Part shown: positions 17,696-26,575 of the stretch, in pieces | Numbering within the stretch: position 1 is the first letter of the stretch | Layout: the number at the start of each line of letters is the position of its first letter | Assembly (NCBI GenBank): GCA_050010115.1 | Contig: JBEKLQ010000005.1 | Span: 15,615 to 79,614 of the forward strand | Source: JAKACA01 sp050010115 | GTDB taxonomy: Bacteria; Actinomycetota; Acidimicrobiia; Acidimicrobiales; Bog-793 | Length of the DNA stretch: 64,000 nt | Direction of reading: 5' to 3' | Program-made: the position numbers and the translations under genes | The notes under the pieces: generated by a model | Databases searched by the model: none | Seen by the model: only the letters and a program-made list of their open reading frames with translations | What the model was told of the DNA's origin: nothing

Positions 17696-19138
17696 TCAGA
17701 AGTCGAGCGCAGAGAGCTCCGGGATCGTCCGCTCCGCCCGACTGCGGGCATCGAGCCAGCGCGCCCGATCGAGACGCCGCGAAGGCTCGACGATTCGCCG
17801 TGGCCGGACGAGCGAAGCAGCCTCGGCGAGCGACGACCACACGCCAACCGCAGTCCCCGCCAGGAAGCCGGCTCCCAACGTCGTCGCCTCGGTCACCGGT
17901 GCGACTGCCACCGGGCGCCCGGTCGCGTCCGCCAGCGCCTGGACGAACGTGACGTTGGCGCTCATGCCTCCGTCCACGTTGAGCACGTCGACGCCGAGAC
18001 CGGAGTCGGCCACCACCGACTCCAGCAGATCCGCCCCGCGATGAGCGATTCCCTCGAGCACAGCGCGCACGATCTCAGCGCGGGTCGTTCCGCGGGTGAT
18101 ACCGACGAGCGTTCCCCGGGCGCCGAAGTCCCAGACCGGAGTACCGAGCCCGAGCAGCGCCGGCACGAAGTAGACGCCGCCCGTGTCCGGCACGCTGGCT
18201 GCGATCTCGTCGGTCTCGGCGGCGGTGCCGACGATGCCGAGGTCGTCGCGGAGCCACTCGACGCAGGAGCCGGCGGACAACATGACCGCCTCGAGCCCCC
18301 AGGTCAGCGCGCCCGCTTGGCTCCAGGCCACGATGGGGAACGTACCCGCTCGGCCTCGTTGGGCGAACGCCGGCCGCTCCGGCCCGACGGCACAGTCGAG
18401 CATGCCACCGGTCCCGAAGGTCGCCTTGGCGGTGCCAGCGGTCAGACAGCCTTGGCCTATGAGGGAAGCTTGCTGGTCCCCCGCAATTCCGGCGATCGGT
18501 GGTGCGCCGTCCAGCGCCGAGGCGTTGCCGAGGAGCCCCGTCGAGTTGACGAGGAGCGGCAGGACGCGTTCTCCGATCCGGAGCGCCTCGCACACCTCGA
18601 GGTCCCAACCGGCGCCATTTTCGGTGACCAGTCCGGTGACCCCGGCATTGGTGTGGTCCGTGACGTGCAGGCCGCCGTCCGAGAGGATCCAGGCGACCCA
18701 CGAATCGACGGTGCCGAAGCACAGATCCCGCTCGCGCGTCGGATCGACGAAGTCGAGCAGCATGGCAAGCTTAGTTGCGGACTGGTTCGGTGCCAGGCGC
18801 AACCCCTGTTCCCGCAGCATCAGGCACATGCCGACCGTCCGCAGGTCCTGCCAGCCGATGCCCGGGGCCACCGGCTCGCCAGTCGCCCGGTCCCACACGA
18901 TCGTCGACGCACGCTGGTCGGCGATGCCGACGGCGTCGACCGGCCCACCTGCAGCCAACGCCGCCCGGGCCACGGTGAGTACGGCGTTCGCCATCGCGCC
19001 GGCGTCGAATTCGACGAAGCCCTGCGCCGGCGACACCGGCAGCACCTCCCGGTGGTGCACGTGCGTCACGGTCGCGTCGCGCTGCACCACGGCCGCCCGC
19101 ACACCCGATGTCCCCACGTCGACCACGAGGACGCTCAT
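17696..19138 (-). CDS. FGGY-family carbohydrate kinase, glycerol kinase-like
   Basis: 480 residues from the ATG at 19138, which overlaps the upstream stop (ATGA). The N-terminal phosphate loop VLVVDVGTSGVRAAVVQRD and the C-terminal adenosine motif NVDGGMSANVTFVQALAD, with GAGFLAGTAVGVW, place it in the FGGY kinases; GIADQRASTIVWD and GWQDLRT resemble glycerol kinases. Paired with glpD, it would plausibly make glycerol-3-phosphate. It is shorter and more divergent than housekeeping GlpK (~500 residues), so another polyol is possible. Confidence 0.78.
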   Translation of the reverse strand: MSVLVVDVGTSGVRAAVVQRDATVTHVHHREVLPVSPAQGFVEFDAGAMANAVLTVARAALAAGGPVDAVGIADQRASTIVWDRATGEPVAPGIGWQDLRTVGMCLMLREQGLRLAPNQSATKLAMLLDFVDPTRERDLCFGTVDSWVAWILSDGGLHVTDHTNAGVTGLVTENGAGWDLEVCEALRIGERVLPLLVNSTGLLGNASALDGAPPIAGIAGDQQASLIGQGCLTAGTAKATFGTGGMLDCAVGPERPAFAQRGRAGTFPIVAWSQAGALTWGLEAVMLSAGSCVEWLRDDLGIVGTAAETDEIAASVPDTGGVYFVPALLGLGTPVWDFGARGTLVGITRGTTRAEIVRAVLEGIAHRGADLLESVVADSGLGVDVLNVDGGMSANVTFVQALADATGRPVAVAPVTEATTLGAGFLAGTAVGVWSSLAEAASLVRPRRIVEPSRRLDRARWLDARSRAERTIPELSALDF

Positions 19139-20724
19139 GGCGTCGTGGGCCAAGGTGAGGGGCCGAAGGGTGATCCGAGGCCTAATTTGCCCGGGTTGAG
19201 CACGCCCGACGGATCAAGGGTCTTCTTCAGTGCTTCGAGGACGGCAAAACCACTGCCGAGTGCCTCCGCCAGGTACGGGGCGCGCACCAGGCCGATCCCG
19301 TGGTGATGGGAGATCGAGCCGCCATGGGACCGGGTGGCTGTCAGCACGGCGGTCCAGGCCGAGCGGTAGAAGTGCTCAGCCCACCGCTCGTCGGCCTCGG
19401 CCTCGATCTCCACCAGATCCGTGGGCGAAGCGGGGGCTTCGGTCAACCTGTCGTCGTCTGCTGGCTGCCGCCCGGCGAACGTGAAGTACAGGCAGGCTCC
19501 GTCGATGTACGCGTGCGACTCGTGCGCAGAAGCTGCCAGGCAGCCGTCGACGGCCTCGAGGGCGGCGACGGCGTCGGCGTAGATCCCCGCCAGGCTGGCC
19601 CACGGGGCGGCGATCTCGATCGTGTCGACCACGATCCCCGCCCGCGTGACCGCAGCCAGCGCCGAGACGTCGTTGCGATGCTCGAGCCAATGCTGGACGA
19701 TGCCGACGTCGAGACCGTCTGCGCCCGCCGCCTCACACTCCTCTGTCAACACCGCCATCGCCGCGCCGATCACCTGAGGGTCGCCTTCGTCGAGAGCGAT
19801 GAGGACGTTGGTCGGGATCTCGAAGCTACGCAGTGACTCTCGCTCGTCGTACAGCCGCACGACCGCTGGCGTGGCGCCGCGTTGCAGCGTACGGCGCAGC
19901 ACGTCGAGACCCGCATCAAAGCTCGGGAAGCCGAACGCGAGCCGTTCCTCCGCCACGGGCACTGGATGCGCGCGTAACCGGGCGGCCGTGATGATCCCGA
20001 GCGTTCCCTCGTTACCGACGAACAACTGGGTGAGGTCCGGACCCATGGCCGAGCGAGGTCCCGCTCCCGCCATTGCACCGGTCCGGAGGATCTCGCCGCT
20101 CGCCAGGACGACCTCGAGCCCGGCGACGATGTCCTCGATCTTGCCGTAGCGGGTCGAGTACTGCCCGACACCCCGGCATGCGATCCAGCCGCCGACGGTA
20201 GCGAGATCCATCGACTGGGGCCAGTGACCGACGGTGAGCCCGTGCTGAGCCTGCAGCTCGCGCTCGAAGTCCGAGCCGAACGTCCCGGCGGCAACGTCGA
20301 CGAGGAGCGACTCACTGTCGACGGCGAGTATCCCGGCCAGTCCGCACAGGTCGAGGACCACGCCGCCGAAGACCGGGACGGAGGCGCCGCACACGCCGCT
20401 CCGCCCGCCGGCAGCGGTGAGGGGTACGCCCGTCTCGCTGCAGAGCCTGGCGATCGCTGCCACTTCGGCGACGGTGGCCGGCCTGGCCACCGCCCCGGCT
20501 CGTGCCGGCGTCTCACCCACGAGCGCCCAATGCTGCGCGAACGGCCACCAGTCACGACCGGCTTCCGCAAGGGCAGCGTGCGAGAGGTCGACCTCGGCGC
20601 AAGCCGCCCGGAGTTGTTCGAGCCACTCGTGGCTCAGTTCCACCCGGTGGCCGCCGAAGTGCTCGCTAGCCGATGCCGCCCCGGAACCGAATTCGATCGG
20701 AGGGATCGGCTGGCCTGGCTTCAT
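19135..20724 (-). CDS. FAD-binding oxidase, alkyldihydroxyacetonephosphate synthase-like
   Basis: 529 residues. The FAD-binding PCMH domain (about 80-260) includes LTAAGGRSGVCGASVPVFGG and STRYGKIEDIVAGLEVVLASG; the C-terminal cap has SHHHGIGLVRAPYL, matching the HHH motif of alkyl-DHAP synthases, and ends LDPSGVLNPGKLG. Real alkyl-DHAP synthases form the ether bond of ether lipids; many bacterial relatives are uncharacterised oxidases. The 4-nt overlaps with glpD and the kinase make a three-gene glycerol-phosphate unit and support a role close to DHAP/G3P. Confidence 0.78.
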   Translation of the reverse strand: MKPGQPIPPIEFGSGAASASEHFGGHRVELSHEWLEQLRAACAEVDLSHAALAEAGRDWWPFAQHWALVGETPARAGAVARPATVAEVAAIARLCSETGVPLTAAGGRSGVCGASVPVFGGVVLDLCGLAGILAVDSESLLVDVAAGTFGSDFERELQAQHGLTVGHWPQSMDLATVGGWIACRGVGQYSTRYGKIEDIVAGLEVVLASGEILRTGAMAGAGPRSAMGPDLTQLFVGNEGTLGIITAARLRAHPVPVAEERLAFGFPSFDAGLDVLRRTLQRGATPAVVRLYDERESLRSFEIPTNVLIALDEGDPQVIGAAMAVLTEECEAAGADGLDVGIVQHWLEHRNDVSALAAVTRAGIVVDTIEIAAPWASLAGIYADAVAALEAVDGCLAASAHESHAYIDGACLYFTFAGRQPADDDRLTEAPASPTDLVEIEAEADERWAEHFYRSAWTAVLTATRSHGGSISHHHGIGLVRAPYLAEALGSGFAVLEALKKTLDPSGVLNPGKLGLGSPFGPSPWPTTP

Positions 20725-22529
20725 GATTCGTCCCGTTCTCCGGTGCTGGAGTTCTCGGCACCGGCGACCGCCGGTCTGGTGATCACCGTGGCCGTACCAC
20801 TGGCGGCGACCGCAGCCAGTTCGCGGGCGACGAAGTCGTCCATCCGGGCGATCTCGTCGGCAGTGCGTCGCGCGTCCCAGCCGAGCTCGCGCCCCATAAG
20901 GGCGGCGACGTGTGGGGTGGCGTCACGTGTGGCCGCTGCATCGAACACCACGGATCGTGTGCGGCGGGCGAGGACGTCTTCGAGGCATTGAGCCATCTCG
21001 TAACGCACCGAGTACACCGCTTCGGCTGCGAGGTCGGGAAGACCTGAAACGAGAGGTTCGGCCAGCTCGGGCTCGTCCTGGATCAGCCCGAGCACAGCCG
21101 GAGACTCGCCTCCGTAGCGATGGACGAGATGGTCGAGCACGGCGTCCGTCGTACCCAGGGAGCGCGCGGCTCCCGGCTTGCCGAGCGCTCCAGTGCCGTC
21201 GGCGCCGCGTAGTTTGAGTCGCCGCGTCGGGCTGGCGCCGAGGTTCCGCCCGAGCACGTGGCCGACGGCGCTGATGGTGTCCTCGGCCATCTTCCGGTAG
21301 GTCGTCAACTTCCCACCTGTGATCGTGACGAGCCCGTTGTCCGACACGATGACGCGGTGTCGCCTCGAGAGGTCCGCCGTCCGCTCGCTCGGCGCCTTGC
21401 GTGCCCCCGGGGCCTTCGCCAGCAGCGGGCGTAGCCCGGCCCAGGTTCCTGTCACGTCGGCCATGGTGAGCGGTTCGGTCACGACGGCGTTGATGGCGCC
21501 GAGCACGTAGGCGACGTCCTCGGTGGTGACTGCAGGGTCGTCGAGCGGGCCCTGGTAGTCGGTATCGGTCGTACCCAGGTAGGTGTGCTCTCCCCACGGC
21601 ACCATGAAGATCGACCTGGGATCGCCTGGCACGGGGATGATCGCGGCCATGTCACAGGGGAGCTTCGATCGGCGCACGCTCACGTGGATCCCCTTGGCTG
21701 GACGGAGGTCGTGGCGGGTGCCAACGCCGTCCAGGGAGCGCAACTCGTCGGCCCAGACGCCGGTGGCGTTGACGACGGACTTGGCTCGGACCTCGATGTC
21801 GGCTCCCTCACAACCGGCGCCACCGGTGACTGAGGCGATCCCGCCGGTACCGCCGGTCCTCGGCACCGACACGGGCGACACCCGCGCTCCGCAGATGCGC
21901 CCGCCCTCGTCCTTGATGAAGCCCGTCACCGGCGCGTAGTTGGCCGCAACCGCTCCGTGGTCGAGCACAGCCGTCCGCACGACCGCCAAGGTCAGCCGGG
22001 CGTCGTCGGTGCGGGCGTCGTAGTAGAGGAATCCGGCCACGACCCGGCCACGCCTGAGCGTTGGCAGGTGGGCGTAGATCTCATCGGCGGTGACCTTCCC
22101 GTGGCGCTTTCCGATCTTCCAACCACCGGCCAGGTCGTACAGCCACAGCGCCACCGAGTACGTCTCCACGATCCCCTTGTCGACCACGCCGCCCTTGCCG
22201 AACAGCGGGATGAGGAACGTGAGCGGCTCGACGAGATGTGGGGCGTTGCGCAGCAGCCGGTGCCGCTCGACCAGGTTCTCGTGGACCAGGCCGAATTCCT
22301 TCTGCTGGAGGTACCGCAGCCCGCCGTGCACGAGCTTCGACGACTTCGAGGAGGTGCCGGAGGCGAAGTCCGCGCGTTCGACCAACGCCGTGCGCAGGCC
22401 CCGGGCGGCTGCGTCGAGCGCCACGCCGGCGCCGGTCACGCCGCCGCCGATGACGAGGACGTCGAATTCCTCCGAGGCGAGCCGTTCGAGAGCGACGGCG
22501 CGGTCGAAGCTGGTGAGCGGACGATTCAT
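20721..22529 (-). CDS. glpD: aerobic glycerol-3-phosphate dehydrogenase
   Basis: 602-residue membrane-associated flavoenzyme oxidising glycerol-3-phosphate to DHAP with electrons to quinone. The FAD motif is VLVIGGGVTGAGVALDAAARG; SGTSSKSSKLVHGGLRYL and GTTDTDYQG are family hallmarks, and the C-terminal DUF-type helical domain is present. I place the start at the ATG 22529, directly before the conserved LTSFDRAVALERL segment. First gene of the glpD-oxidase-kinase unit. The upstream gap to the rubrerythrin promoter is about 130 bp. Confidence 0.93.
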   Translation of the reverse strand: MNRPLTSFDRAVALERLASEEFDVLVIGGGVTGAGVALDAAARGLRTALVERADFASGTSSKSSKLVHGGLRYLQQKEFGLVHENLVERHRLLRNAPHLVEPLTFLIPLFGKGGVVDKGIVETYSVALWLYDLAGGWKIGKRHGKVTADEIYAHLPTLRRGRVVAGFLYYDARTDDARLTLAVVRTAVLDHGAVAANYAPVTGFIKDEGGRICGARVSPVSVPRTGGTGGIASVTGGAGCEGADIEVRAKSVVNATGVWADELRSLDGVGTRHDLRPAKGIHVSVRRSKLPCDMAAIIPVPGDPRSIFMVPWGEHTYLGTTDTDYQGPLDDPAVTTEDVAYVLGAINAVVTEPLTMADVTGTWAGLRPLLAKAPGARKAPSERTADLSRRHRVIVSDNGLVTITGGKLTTYRKMAEDTISAVGHVLGRNLGASPTRRLKLRGADGTGALGKPGAARSLGTTDAVLDHLVHRYGGESPAVLGLIQDEPELAEPLVSGLPDLAAEAVYSVRYEMAQCLEDVLARRTRSVVFDAAATRDATPHVAALMGRELGWDARRTADEIARMDDFVARELAAVAASGTATVITRPAVAGAENSSTGERDES

Positions 22530-22659
22530 GGTGGAGCACAAGTCATAGTGGACCGCAAGCCTGCCATACGGAGCCGACCACTCTCATCCCTGCAACGTGA
22601 GTCGTACGTCACTGGCATGCACGGCCTCCGGCTGCCGCCTCGGCCCGGTGAGAGTCTAT

Positions 22660-22678
22660 TAGAATCAAACCAGGTTTG
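22660..22678 (+). promoter_or_regulatory. -10 box and inverted repeat upstream of rubrerythrin
   Basis: TAGAAT at 22660-22665 is a good -10 box, immediately followed by the perfect inverted repeat CAAACC-A-GGTTTG (22666-22678), which would cover the transcription start. This is a good position for a repressor. The regulator is unknown; an iron or peroxide sensor is a reasonable guess for a rubrerythrin gene. Confidence 0.5.
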
Positions 22679-22710
22679 GACTCACTATTGAAAGACGCCA
22701 AGGAGACTAC

Positions 22711-23127
<417 letters not shown>

Positions 23128-23176
23128 TCGTGACCGGCTACCAAGCGCACAGCCCGGATCTTGTCGGAGCACCACC

Positions 23177-23770
23177 GTGAGCGCGTTGACGCTTGCCGAC
23201 ATCGCTGATCTGCGCGCCTACGAACGAGAACGGCCGGACTTCCTCCGGGAGGTCATCGAGCTGAAGAAGATCCGGCGTGTGCCCATCGGGCCGTTCGTCA
23301 CCGTCGTGTTCGAGAACCGCACGACGATCCGTTTTCAGATCCAAGAGATGGCCCGAGCCGAGCGCATGTCGACCGACGAGCAGGTTCAGGGCGAGCTCGA
23401 CATCTACAACCCGCTCATCCCGGGCCCGGGGGAGCTGTGTCTGACCTTGTTCGTCGAGCTCACCACGGAGGCTGATCTGCGCGACTGGTTGCCTCGCCTC
23501 GTGGGCATCGAACGTTCCGTCGAACTGCGCCTCGGTGATGATCCCGTCACAGTGGTGACTGCCACGGTCGATCCCGGGCACGCGTCGCAACTCACCCGTG
23601 AGGAAGTGACGGCATCAGTGCACTACGTGCGTTTCGTCCTGGGCACCGAGCTACGTCAAGGTTTCGAGGCGGGTCCGGTCGCAATTGCCGTCGCGCACGA
23701 GGCGTACTCGCACTCGGCGCTGCTCTCGCCTGAGACGCGACGCTCGCTGCTGAGCGACTGGGACGGCTAG
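23177..23770 (+). CDS. DUF3501 family protein
   Basis: 197 residues from the GTG at 23177 (GGAG nearby). It begins LTLADIADLRAYERERPDF, then EVIELKKIRRVPIGPFVTVVFENRTT and RFQIQEMARAERM, the DUF3501 pattern. Function is unknown; the family co-occurs with rubrerythrin and iron-sulfur oxidoreductase genes, suggesting a redox or iron-related role. The frame continues upstream, but the N-terminal match fixes this start. Confidence 0.82.
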   Translation: MSALTLADIADLRAYERERPDFLREVIELKKIRRVPIGPFVTVVFENRTTIRFQIQEMARAERMSTDEQVQGELDIYNPLIPGPGELCLTLFVELTTEADLRDWLPRLVGIERSVELRLGDDPVTVVTATVDPGHASQLTREEVTASVHYVRFVLGTELRQGFEAGPVAIAVAHEAYSHSALLSPETRRSLLSDWDG

Positions 23771-23848
23771 CCGTCGCTGCGGCACAGCCCGGACGGAGCG
23801 CAAGCGGCTGGCGGAGCGGAGAATGATACCGGCATTTCGACGCGGCCA

Positions 23849-23877
23849 TTGACAGACACGTATTCGTCATGGATAAT
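23849..23877 (+). promoter_or_regulatory. consensus promoter of whiB-like gene
   Basis: TTGACA (23849-23854), 17-nt spacer and GATAAT (23872-23877) make a near-perfect housekeeping promoter. The predicted start is about 23884, leaving an untranslated leader of about 110 nt before the ATG at 23995. The leader shows no obvious riboswitch. The gap 23771-23994 holds nothing else I can name. Confidence 0.7.
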
Positions 23878-23994
23878 CAGTCTTCCTGGTCGGCGGTGGC
23901 CCGCACGCACATAGGCGCGCGGGTGTCCCAGGGCTCTCCAACTACGGTGCCGGGTCACTCGCCGCCGCACAGACCCGACGAAAGTGAATCTGCA

Positions 23995-24225
23995 ATGAAC
24001 GCCACGTGGCGCCAACGAGCCGCATGCCGGGGACTGGACCCCGACATCTTCTACCCGGTGTCAGATGACGACGCCTGGGAAGCCAAGGCTGTCTGCGACG
24101 CGTGCCCAGTTCGCCAGACTTGCCTGGAGCACGCTCTGGCAGTTCGCGAGCGGGAAGGTGTCTGGGGCGGCCTCACCGAGCGCGAGCGCCGCCGGATCCT
24201 GCGCCAGCGACGCAAGACCGCCTGA
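23995..24225 (+). CDS. WhiB-family iron-sulfur transcription factor
   Basis: 76-residue Wbl protein. Four cysteines that bind a 4Fe-4S cluster are in AACRGLDP, AVCDACPVRQTCLEHAL; the GVWGGLTERERR turn is the family hallmark, and the basic RRILRQRRKTA tail binds DNA. Wbl proteins are restricted to actinobacteria and their phages. The small size resembles WhiB1-type members. Driven by the strong promoter upstream; the long leader suggests post-transcriptional control. Confidence 0.95.
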   Translation: MNATWRQRAACRGLDPDIFYPVSDDDAWEAKAVCDACPVRQTCLEHALAVREREGVWGGLTERERRRILRQRRKTA

Positions 24226-24256
24226 GCCCCCGGAGGGTCGCCCGAGGGCGGCCGAC

Positions 24257-24262
24257 TAACCT
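24257..24262 (+). promoter_or_regulatory. putative leaderless -10 box of acyl-CoA dehydrogenase gene
   Basis: TAACCT (TAnnnT) lies exactly 6 nt before the GTG at 24269, and no ribosome site precedes this start. The geometry equals that at xseA and at the second acyl-CoA dehydrogenase gene. Confidence 0.4.
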
Positions 24263-24268
24263 CTCGCC

Positions 24269-25444
24269 GTGAACTTCGAACTTTCCGAGGAGCTGCGCGC
24301 GCTCCAGGACATGGTGCGCAGGCTTGCCAAGGACAAAGTGCAGCCCCGCGCTCGCGAGATCGACGAGACCGGCGAGTATCCGGACGACCTGTTCGCAGCG
24401 TTCGGTGCTGCTGGGCTCCTCGGGCTGTGCATCCCCGAGGAGTTCGGCGGCTCCAGTGCTGGCATCCTCGGGCTGACGATCGCCATTGAGGAGGTCGCGA
24501 AGTACTCGAACACCGCGGCGCTCATGCTCCTGTTGACTCGCCTGCCGACCGGTCCCGTGATGATCGCGGGCTCGGAGGACCAGAAGAGGCGTTACCTGCC
24601 GGGGATCGCTGAGGGGACGAAACGGTCGGGTTTTGGCTTGTCCGAGGCAGGAGCGGGTAGCGACGTGGCGGGGATGCGTACGAAAGCCACGGCCGACCCC
24701 GATACCGAAGGCGGCTGGATCCTGAACGGTGTGAAGTGCTGGATGTCCGGGGTCGTGCAGGCTGACTGGTACACGGTCTTCGCAAAGACCGGGGATCCGG
24801 CAAGCCGCCGCCACGACTCGATCACGGCCTTCATTGTCGATCGCGCCACGCCGGGCGTCTCGGTCGGATCGCTTGACCGCAAGATGGGTGTAAGAGGCGT
24901 CGACACCGGAGAGCTCGTGCTGTCCGACGTCGCTGTGCCGGCGGCGAACGTGATCGGGGAGGTTGGGGGTTTCCGGCTGGCGATGCTCGGTCTGAACTCG
25001 ATGCGCCCCATTGTGGCGGCGCGGGGCATCGGCCTCGCCGAGGGCGCGCTGATGTATGCCACCGAGTACGTGAAGGAGCGATCGGCGTTCGGCGGCAAGA
25101 TCGCCGATTTTCAGGGGATCCAATGGGAGATCGCCAAGATGGCGGTCGAGATCGAAGCCGCCCGCCTCCTTACGTACCGTGCGGCCTGGCTGGCCGACCA
25201 AGGAAAGTTCACCCGCGAGTGGGTGCCGTACCTGTCGATGGCGAAGTACTACGCCGCCGAAGTGGCCGTGAAGGCCTCCGGCCTCGCCGTGCAGCTGCTC
25301 GGCGCCGCCGGGTACATGAAGGACCACCCGACCGAGCTCTGGTACCGGGATGCCCGCCAGCTCACGATTGTGGAAGGCACCTCCCAGGTCCAACTGGGCC
25401 TGATCGCCCGCGGCGTGTTGGAGCATCATCTGTGGTGGGACTGA
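24269..25444 (+). CDS. acyl-CoA dehydrogenase
   Basis: 391-residue FAD enzyme introducing the alpha-beta double bond into acyl-CoAs. Signature 1 is GFGLSEAGAGSDVAGM, and the catalytic Glu is in QLTIVEGTSQVQLGLIARG near the C-terminus, as in short/branched-chain members. RSAFGGKIADFQGIQW is the usual C-terminal-domain motif. GTG start. trpD begins 1 nt after its stop. Confidence 0.93.
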   Translation: MNFELSEELRALQDMVRRLAKDKVQPRAREIDETGEYPDDLFAAFGAAGLLGLCIPEEFGGSSAGILGLTIAIEEVAKYSNTAALMLLLTRLPTGPVMIAGSEDQKRRYLPGIAEGTKRSGFGLSEAGAGSDVAGMRTKATADPDTEGGWILNGVKCWMSGVVQADWYTVFAKTGDPASRRHDSITAFIVDRATPGVSVGSLDRKMGVRGVDTGELVLSDVAVPAANVIGEVGGFRLAMLGLNSMRPIVAARGIGLAEGALMYATEYVKERSAFGGKIADFQGIQWEIAKMAVEIEAARLLTYRAAWLADQGKFTREWVPYLSMAKYYAAEVAVKASGLAVQLLGAAGYMKDHPTELWYRDARQLTIVEGTSQVQLGLIARGVLEHHLWWD

Positions 25445-25445
25445 A

Positions 25446-26546
25446 TTGACCGATCAGGCGGCGGGTACGCTTCCAGCCGGCATCGAATCGGTCGGGGGCT
25501 GGCCTGGGGTGTTCAGCCGGCTGTTCCGCCGCGACAACCTGAGCGTCGACGAGGCAGCGGCCGCGCTGGGCTCGGTGCTCGCCGGGGAGGCGAGCCCCGT
25601 GCAGGTGTCGGCGCTGCTCTCTGCGCTCCGGACGAAAGGCGAGACGGTCGAGGAGATGACCGGTCTCGTCCGTGCCATGCAGGCCCATGCGGAGCCGTTG
25701 GTCATCGCGGGCGACCTCGTCGACACGTGCGGCACCGGCGGCGACCGGAGCGGGACCATCAACGTCTCGACGATCTCAGCGCTCGTCGTGGCGGGCGCGG
25801 GCGCCAAGGTGTGCAAGCACGGCAACCGAGCCGCCTCGTCGATCGCAGGGTCCGCCGACGTGTTCGAGGCACTAGGCGTCGTCATCGACCTCGGGCCGGC
25901 GGGAGTGTCGGCGTGTGTGGAGGATGCGGGGATTGGCTTCTGCCTCGCGACCCGTTATCACCCGGCGATGCGCCACGCCGCTCCGGTGCGGCGGGAGCTG
26001 GGTGTCGCCACCGTGTTCAACTTCCTCGGTCCGCTTGCTAACCCCGCCCGTGCCACGCGCCAGCTCGTCGGTGTGGGGGATCGCTCGATGGCCGAGAAGA
26101 TGCTGGCAGTACTGGAGGCGAACGGCACCGTGCACGCGATGGTCGTGTTCGGGCACGACGGCCTCGACGAGCTCACGACCGTCACGACCTCGACGGTGCT
26201 CGAGACGGTGCGGGTGAGTGACGACGACGACGGTCCGGCCTACGAGCGGCGAACCTATGACGTCGATCCGGAGGCGCTCGACCTGCCGCTGGCTCGTCTC
26301 GAGGACCTGCGAGGCGGAGCCGCGGCGCTCAATGCCGAGCTCGCTGGCGCCGTGCTGTCGGGTGAGCGTGGGCCCCGCCGGGATTTCGTCCTGCTCAATG
26401 CCGCTGCCGCACTCGTGGTCGCCGGCCTCGCTCCGGCGCTACAGCCCGGCATCGAATTGGCCGGCTCCGTGCTGGACTCGGGTGCCGCCGCCGCAGCGCT
26501 GGAGCGGTTGGTTGCCTCGTCGCGTCGGGCCGCTGGCGACGCCTGA
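25446..26546 (+). CDS. trpD: anthranilate phosphoribosyltransferase
   Basis: 366-residue second enzyme of tryptophan synthesis, attaching phosphoribosyl to anthranilate. The diphosphate motif DTCGTGGDRSGTINVST, KHGNRAASSIAGSADVFEALG and ATRYHPAMRHAAPVRRELG are all visible. It starts at a TTG directly after the acyl-CoA dehydrogenase stop; no other trp genes are in the window. Confidence 0.93.
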   Translation: MTDQAAGTLPAGIESVGGWPGVFSRLFRRDNLSVDEAAAALGSVLAGEASPVQVSALLSALRTKGETVEEMTGLVRAMQAHAEPLVIAGDLVDTCGTGGDRSGTINVSTISALVVAGAGAKVCKHGNRAASSIAGSADVFEALGVVIDLGPAGVSACVEDAGIGFCLATRYHPAMRHAAPVRRELGVATVFNFLGPLANPARATRQLVGVGDRSMAEKMLAVLEANGTVHAMVVFGHDGLDELTTVTTSTVLETVRVSDDDDGPAYERRTYDVDPEALDLPLARLEDLRGGAAALNAELAGAVLSGERGPRRDFVLLNAAAALVVAGLAPALQPGIELAGSVLDSGAAAAALERLVASSRRAAGDA

Positions 26547-26575
26547 GGTGAGGCGGAGCCCGTTCTAGCTCGACG

